A stretch of DNA of 64,000 nt from CAXBCP01 sp963977005 (lineage in GTDB: Bacteria; Pseudomonadota; Alphaproteobacteria; MPNO01; UBA830). Shown piece after piece: positions 59,871 to 64,000 of this stretch. Positions within the stretch are counted from its first letter, which is position 1. Every line of letters begins with the position of its first letter. The stretch covers positions 137,653 to 201,652 of the forward strand of contig CAXBMQ010000008.1 in the NCBI GenBank assembly GCA_963977005.1. The letters run 5' to 3'. The position numbers and the translations under genes were made by a program. The notes beneath the pieces are model-generated. The model was not told where the DNA came from and did no database searches. It saw only the letters and a program-made list of their open reading frames with translations.

Positions 59871-61325
59871 ATGGACGGCGCAATCGCCAATCAGCATGTG
59901 CAGACGGATCTGCGGGATTTTCTCGCCGCGGTGGAAGAAGGCGGCGAACTGAAGAAAGTCGCCGGTGCCCATTGGGACAAGGAAATCGGCGCGGTTACCG
60001 AGGTGCTGTATCGCGAAAAGGTCGATCGTTCGCCCCTGCTTTTGTTCGATGAAGTGCCCGGTTACCAAAAAGGATTCCGCTGTCTCTACGGTATGCTCGG
60101 CTCGCCGTTCCGCCTCGCGCTCGGCATGGGGATCGACCCGGACATGGCGGGCGACCGCCGCGCCATGCTCGATGCCTATCGGGCGCGCATCAAGCAGTAC
60201 GAACCGATCCCGCCGCGTATGGTCACGGAAGCGCCCATCCTTGAGAATATCGACCGTGACGACGACGTTGACCTGACCAAGTTTCCGGTCCCGGTTCATC
60301 ACGAAAAGGATGGCGGACGCTATATCGGCACGGCCTGCGGCGTCATCACGAAAGACCCGGATACCGGCCGCGTGAATGTCGGTACCTACCGGGTGATGCT
60401 GAACGGCAAGAATATCGCGACATCCTATATTTCCAACGGCAAGCAGGGACGTATCCAGCGCGACAAGTACCTGAAAGAGGGCAAGCGCTGCCCGATGGTC
60501 ATCGTTGTCGGGGTCGATCCCGCTACCTATATCGCCGCGCGCTACACGCTGGCAGACAACATTCCCGAGCTCGACTGGGCCGGCGGTCTGTCCGGCGCAC
60601 CGCTCGACTGCGTCGAGGGCGAGGTCACCGGCCTGCCGTTCCCGGCACGGTCCGAACTGGTGCTTGAAGGCTGGGTGTCGCCGGACGAAACCGCGCTTGA
60701 AGGGCCGTTCGGCGAATGGACCGGCTATTATGCGGGCGATGCCAAGGAAGAGCCTGTCATTCATATCGAGCGGGTGTATTACCGTAACGATCCGATCCTG
60801 ACCTGTGCGGCCAGCCAGAAGCCGCCGCACAGCCACCTGTTCGAACGGTGCTTCATTCGCTCGGCCGGTTTGCTGGATTCTCTGGAAGGCGCCGGTATCC
60901 CCGACGTGAAAGGCGTGTGGGTGCACCAGGCAGGGTCGGGACGAACCTTCGTCGCGGTGGCGATCAAACAGCGCTATTTCGGCCACGCCAACCAGGTCGG
61001 ACTGGTTGCGTCACAGGTAAATCCCGTCGGATATGTCGGCCGCTACATCGTGGTTGTGGATGACGATATCGATCCGACGGACATCAACGACGTCATCTGG
61101 GCGATGGGTACCCGATCGGATCCGAAGCGCGATTTCACCATCCTCGACCGTACCTGGTCGTCGCGTCTCGACACCATGGTGTTCGACGACAAGCTCTATA
61201 ACAGCCGGGTCGTGATCGATGCGTGCATTCCCTACGAGCATATCGACGACTTCCCCGAGGTCGCGATGACGTCGCCCGAGCTGGCGAAGGAAGTGCGGGC
61301 GAAATATCCGGACGTGTTCGACTGA
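59871..61325 (+). CDS. UbiD-family prenylated-FMN decarboxylase (second copy)
   Basis: A 484-residue UbiD-family enzyme. It has RVNVGTYRVMLNGKNI, EGPFGEWTGYYAGDAKEEPV, YRNDPILTCAASQKPPHSH, VAIKQRYFGHANQVG and DVIWAMGTRSDP. It is clearly homologous to the first copy along its length, but the central region around the fold core (YTLADNIPELDWAGGLSGAP) differs, so the two probably act on different acids or form a hetero-complex. It has its own 215-base leader. Confidence 0.9.
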   Translation: MDGAIANQHVQTDLRDFLAAVEEGGELKKVAGAHWDKEIGAVTEVLYREKVDRSPLLLFDEVPGYQKGFRCLYGMLGSPFRLALGMGIDPDMAGDRRAMLDAYRARIKQYEPIPPRMVTEAPILENIDRDDDVDLTKFPVPVHHEKDGGRYIGTACGVITKDPDTGRVNVGTYRVMLNGKNIATSYISNGKQGRIQRDKYLKEGKRCPMVIVVGVDPATYIAARYTLADNIPELDWAGGLSGAPLDCVEGEVTGLPFPARSELVLEGWVSPDETALEGPFGEWTGYYAGDAKEEPVIHIERVYYRNDPILTCAASQKPPHSHLFERCFIRSAGLLDSLEGAGIPDVKGVWVHQAGSGRTFVAVAIKQRYFGHANQVGLVASQVNPVGYVGRYIVVVDDDIDPTDINDVIWAMGTRSDPKRDFTILDRTWSSRLDTMVFDDKLYNSRVVIDACIPYEHIDDFPEVAMTSPELAKEVRAKYPDVFD

Positions 61326-61347
61326 ACGGAGCGCCGTCGGGACAGGA

Positions 61348-62955
61348 CTACGGAGCCGCGGCGGGTGTCGGTATTTCGGCGGGCAGAACCAGGGTTGCTG
61401 TTGTCCCCGCCGAAACCTCCGACTCGATCTCGAGATCGGCGAATATCAGTTCCGCCAGCCGCTTGCAGATCGGCAGTCCCAGTCCGGTCCCGTTAATTTC
61501 CCGCGCGACGTCGGCGCTGCCGCGGAAATAGGGATCGAATACGAAGGCCAGCTCGTCGGGCGGAATCCCGCGGCCGGAATCCGACACTTCGATCATGGCG
61601 GGCGTTGTCGGTGTAGGCGCGGTAATGGAAAGCGACACGCGCCCCGGCGGGTCCGTGTATTTCAGCGCGTTCGACAAAAGGTTCGTCAGTATTTGCGATA
61701 CAGCGCGCTTGTCCGATATGACGACAACGTCCGGGCCGGACTCGCATTCGATCGCGATGTTCCGTGCGGCGAAACTGGTGCGAAAGATATCCACCGTATC
61801 CTCCACCAGGGGCCGGAGCGAGATTGTTTCTGCATGGATCGGGAATTGTCCGGCCTCAATCCTCGACAGGTCGAGCAGATCGTTGACCAGTGAGAGCAGG
61901 CTGTCGGCAGCCACATGAATGTTCTGGCCGTATTCGGGAAAGCGCTCGGCGGCGAGCTGCCGTGTCGCTTCGGTCGACAATATATCCGAAAATCCGAGAA
62001 TGGCATTGAGCGGGGTTCTCAGATCGTGGCTCATGCGTGCGAGAAAGTCGGATTTGGCCCGGTTGGCATCTTCCGCCTGCTGCCGCGCCAGTTCGAGGGC
62101 GGTTGTGCGTTCGGCAACCTTGTCTTCGAGTGTCCGGTTCAGGTTTTCGAGGTCGAGCAGGGCCTGTTTGGTGGGAGAGACGTCTTCTTCCACAACGACA
62201 ACGACCGGCAGCCCCGAGACCGGATCGCGGCCGCGATGGAGGTCGAGCCTGTGCCAGCGATCGCCATTCGCCGTCGAAATCAGATATTCGCCCCTGGGCT
62301 CGCGGCCGGCGGCGATTTCCGTGAGCAGGGCCTGCCCGTCCGCGGGATCGGCAAATCTGTCGACGAAGTCGTTGGCGCGGTGGTCAGATACACTGTCCGT
62401 GCCGTCTGCGAGTGACGATACGCTGAATGCCTCCGTGGCAGCGGGGTTCATCGACAGCATGTCGCCCTCTGCCGTGAAATAGCTGATCATGATCGACGTG
62501 TAACGGGTTGCCTCGACGATCCGCTGGTCGGTCGCATCGATCGCATCGTTGTCGGATACGGAGGCTTCCATCAACAGGGCGTCCCGGTAGCCGGTACCAA
62601 CCTGAACGGGCGTGTAGCGCAGGTTTACCGGCACCGGATTGCCGTCCGGATACAGGGTCCAGCTGTCGAGGGTGGGATGTCCGAGGGCCGCGTTATCGAA
62701 AATCTGGCGCAGCCGCTTTCGCACCGTGCTGCTGTCGGTTGAATAATCCCGGGCCATGAGGTCGTCGAGCGACGATGCGCGCCAGAACCGGATCGCTGCC
62801 TGGTTGGCCCACCACATAGAGTGTCGTTCGAGGTCGAACACCCATATCGGGCTTTCGAATATGTCGAGAAGCTCCAGTTTGTCCTTGGACGCGAAAGCCC
62901 AATTGGAGATGACGTCATCCGCCATGGCGTTACGGCCGTTTGTTAAAGCACTCAT
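61348..62955 (-). CDS. Soluble PAS-domain histidine kinase
   Basis: A 535-residue sensor kinase with no membrane segment. Two PAS-like domains (about 20-140 and 145-270) are followed by a short coiled coil (NLNRTLEDKVAERTTALELA). The HisKA helix FLARMSHDLRTPLNAILGFS carries the phosphorylated histidine, and the HATPase has ILTNLLSNALKYTD, DSGRGIPPDE and GTGLGLPICK. No receiver domain and no response regulator gene is near, so it is an orphan in this window. A later start at MADD (62925) is possible. Confidence 0.9.
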   Translation of the reverse strand: MSALTNGRNAMADDVISNWAFASKDKLELLDIFESPIWVFDLERHSMWWANQAAIRFWRASSLDDLMARDYSTDSSTVRKRLRQIFDNAALGHPTLDSWTLYPDGNPVPVNLRYTPVQVGTGYRDALLMEASVSDNDAIDATDQRIVEATRYTSIMISYFTAEGDMLSMNPAATEAFSVSSLADGTDSVSDHRANDFVDRFADPADGQALLTEIAAGREPRGEYLISTANGDRWHRLDLHRGRDPVSGLPVVVVVEEDVSPTKQALLDLENLNRTLEDKVAERTTALELARQQAEDANRAKSDFLARMSHDLRTPLNAILGFSDILSTEATRQLAAERFPEYGQNIHVAADSLLSLVNDLLDLSRIEAGQFPIHAETISLRPLVEDTVDIFRTSFAARNIAIECESGPDVVVISDKRAVSQILTNLLSNALKYTDPPGRVSLSITAPTPTTPAMIEVSDSGRGIPPDELAFVFDPYFRGSADVAREINGTGLGLPICKRLAELIFADLEIESEVSAGTTATLVLPAEIPTPAAAP

Positions 62956-63070
62956 TACTCACCCTCACAGCCGCCCCCCGATCCGACCATCGGAACGCAG
63001 GAGGTCTACCCGGCATGTTTAACCTTTACGGTTGTATTGCGTCAGTAGCAACACACGAAATCCCCTGGCG

Positions 63071-64000
63071 TCAGGCGGAAGCAGCCAGAATGCGGTAGGC
63101 GGGGTCTTCTGCGACCCGGGTTCGCGCAGCGTCGAGACCGTCCGCTGTGCGCGCGTGTATACGGTAAAGCGGCTGCCCGGCGATCACCGGGTCGCCGGGG
63201 CGCGCCAGCAGGTCGAGCCCGGCACCCTTGTCTTTCGGCGCCCCTGCGGCGCGGGCGATACCCGACAGGGCGTAACAGTCGATATAATCCACGGCGCCGT
63301 CCGCGTCGGCGGCGACAGTGACCGTATATGTGCCGATCTCGACTTCTTCCGGTGGCGGGCCCTGGGCGGCAATCATACGCTCCAGCGTCTCATACGCAGC
63401 ACCGCTATCCAGCAATTCGCGGACTTTGATCGGCGCTTCCGGGTGGGACATCGCGGGGTCGAAACACAGGATCGCTGCGGCGAATTCAAGCGCCTTCGTA
63501 CGCAGATCCGCCGGCGCACCTGGCTCGTTTCGCAGAACCGAGACAACGTCGCGGGCTTCCAGCGCCGGCCCGATACCGCAGCCGATCGGTGCGCGGCCGT
63601 CGGTCAGACGCACATCCAGCGTCAGTCCCAGCGCTTCTCCGACATGGATGAAAAGCTGCCGGAGCTTCTTGGCGTCGTCCGCCGTGCGAACCTTGGCGGT
63701 CGGCCCCAGCGGCACGTCTATGATGCAGTGGGTAGCACCCGCCGCGAGCTTCTTCGACAGGATCGACGAGACGGACCAGCGAAGCGAATCCAGTTTCAGC
63801 GGGCGCGTGATGGCGTTCATCACCTCGTCGACCCGCGAATGGTTCAACCGGCCGTTCCAGGCGATGCAGCCGTTTGTTTCTCGCACCACGCGCCGCACGT
63901 CATCGGTATCGAGATCGACCCGGGCCAGGACTTCCATCGCATCCGCCGTGCCGGCGGGTGACGTGATCGCGCGCGATGACGTCTTCGGGATGGTCAGGCC
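63071..64000 (-). CDS. Thymidine phosphorylase family protein (partial, N-terminus beyond the window)
   Basis: The C-terminal 309 residues of a long thymidine/AMP phosphorylase family enzyme; the frame stays open to the right edge. The first visible part (IPKTSSRAITSPAGTAD) is the phosphorylase signature, followed by ETNGCIAWNGRLNHSR, KKLAAGATHCIIDVPLGPTA and the C-terminal domain GLDLLARPGDPVIAGQPLYR. It phosphorolyses a nucleoside or nucleotide. The 500-residue form is related to archaeal AMP phosphorylase, so the exact substrate is open. Confidence 0.87.
   Translation of the reverse strand, partial: GLTIPKTSSRAITSPAGTADAMEVLARVDLDTDDVRRVVRETNGCIAWNGRLNHSRVDEVMNAITRPLKLDSLRWSVSSILSKKLAAGATHCIIDVPLGPTAKVRTADDAKKLRQLFIHVGEALGLTLDVRLTDGRAPIGCGIGPALEARDVVSVLRNEPGAPADLRTKALEFAAAILCFDPAMSHPEAPIKVRELLDSGAAYETLERMIAAQGPPPEEVEIGTYTVTVAADADGAVDYIDCYALSGIARAAGAPKDKGAGLDLLARPGDPVIAGQPLYRIHARTADGLDAARTRVAEDPAYRILAASA

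Overview
The window is a high-GC chromosomal segment that looks alphaproteobacterial, most likely Rhodospirillales-like. The indicators are YciB, DUF2849 and DUF934 beside the siroheme/sulfite genes, a double-domain dCTP deaminase, a long thymidine phosphorylase, DUF6134 and GC-rich extragenic palindromes. That placement rests on gene content only. No rRNA, tRNA, CRISPR array, phage or transposase gene was found. Both edges cut genes: a secreted protein on the left and a thymidine-phosphorylase-family gene on the right.

Layout. 0-5 kb: housekeeping and envelope genes (YciB, a Wza-like export protein, PhoH, a MaoC-fold protein, a Tex30-type hydrolase). 4.9-11.6 kb: a catabolic operon of SDR, DUF35 protein, thiolase and a three-subunit molybdenum hydroxylase, interrupted by a DUF559 nuclease-like gene bounded by GC-rich palindromes. 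11.8-17 kb: a two-domain NifU protein, pirin, thioesterase, NnrS, DUF6134 and dCTP deaminase. 17.2-29.3 kb: a split aryl-CoA epoxidase pathway of the 2-aminobenzoyl-CoA/salicylyl-CoA type. It has the fused monooxygenase/reductase and a GST on one side, and CoA ligase, acyl-CoA dehydrogenase, enoyl-CoA hydratase, MarR, SDR and RidA on the other. Two unknown paralogous proteins lie between them. The same AAGCTT-centred palindrome precedes both halves.

29.4-38.7 kb: a PEP-CTERM-like secreted protein, a class II aldolase, MsrA, a Rieske dioxygenase pair followed by a CoA-transferase and a crotonase, a cytoplasmic double-PAS chemoreceptor and a DksA/TraR zinc protein. 38.9-45.9 kb: an SDR and an MFS transporter on one strand face a TauD-type dioxygenase, LysR regulator, heme-oxygenase-like diiron protein, 4,5-dihydroxyphthalate-decarboxylase-like protein and 2-hydroxyacid dehydrogenase. 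I cannot name this pathway and regard it as the best candidate for an undescribed system. 46.0-49.9 kb: a siroheme and sulfite-reduction operon (cysG, DUF2849, cysI, DUF934) without cysH. 50.2-54.3 kb: LpxR-like, CinA-like and ArsC-like proteins, then a MarR-controlled glyoxalase and hydrolase.

54.3-61.3 kb: a ThDP-dependent enzyme, an SDR, a LysR regulator and two tandem UbiD-type decarboxylases, again a probable aromatic-acid module. 61.3-64 kb: a soluble PAS histidine kinase and the partial thymidine phosphorylase.

The common theme is catabolism of aromatic and other carboxylic acids through CoA thioesters, using oxygenases of several unrelated classes (flavin, Rieske, 2-oxoglutarate/Fe, diiron, molybdenum hydroxylase) under local MarR and LysR control. 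Substrate names are inferred from family membership and gene order.
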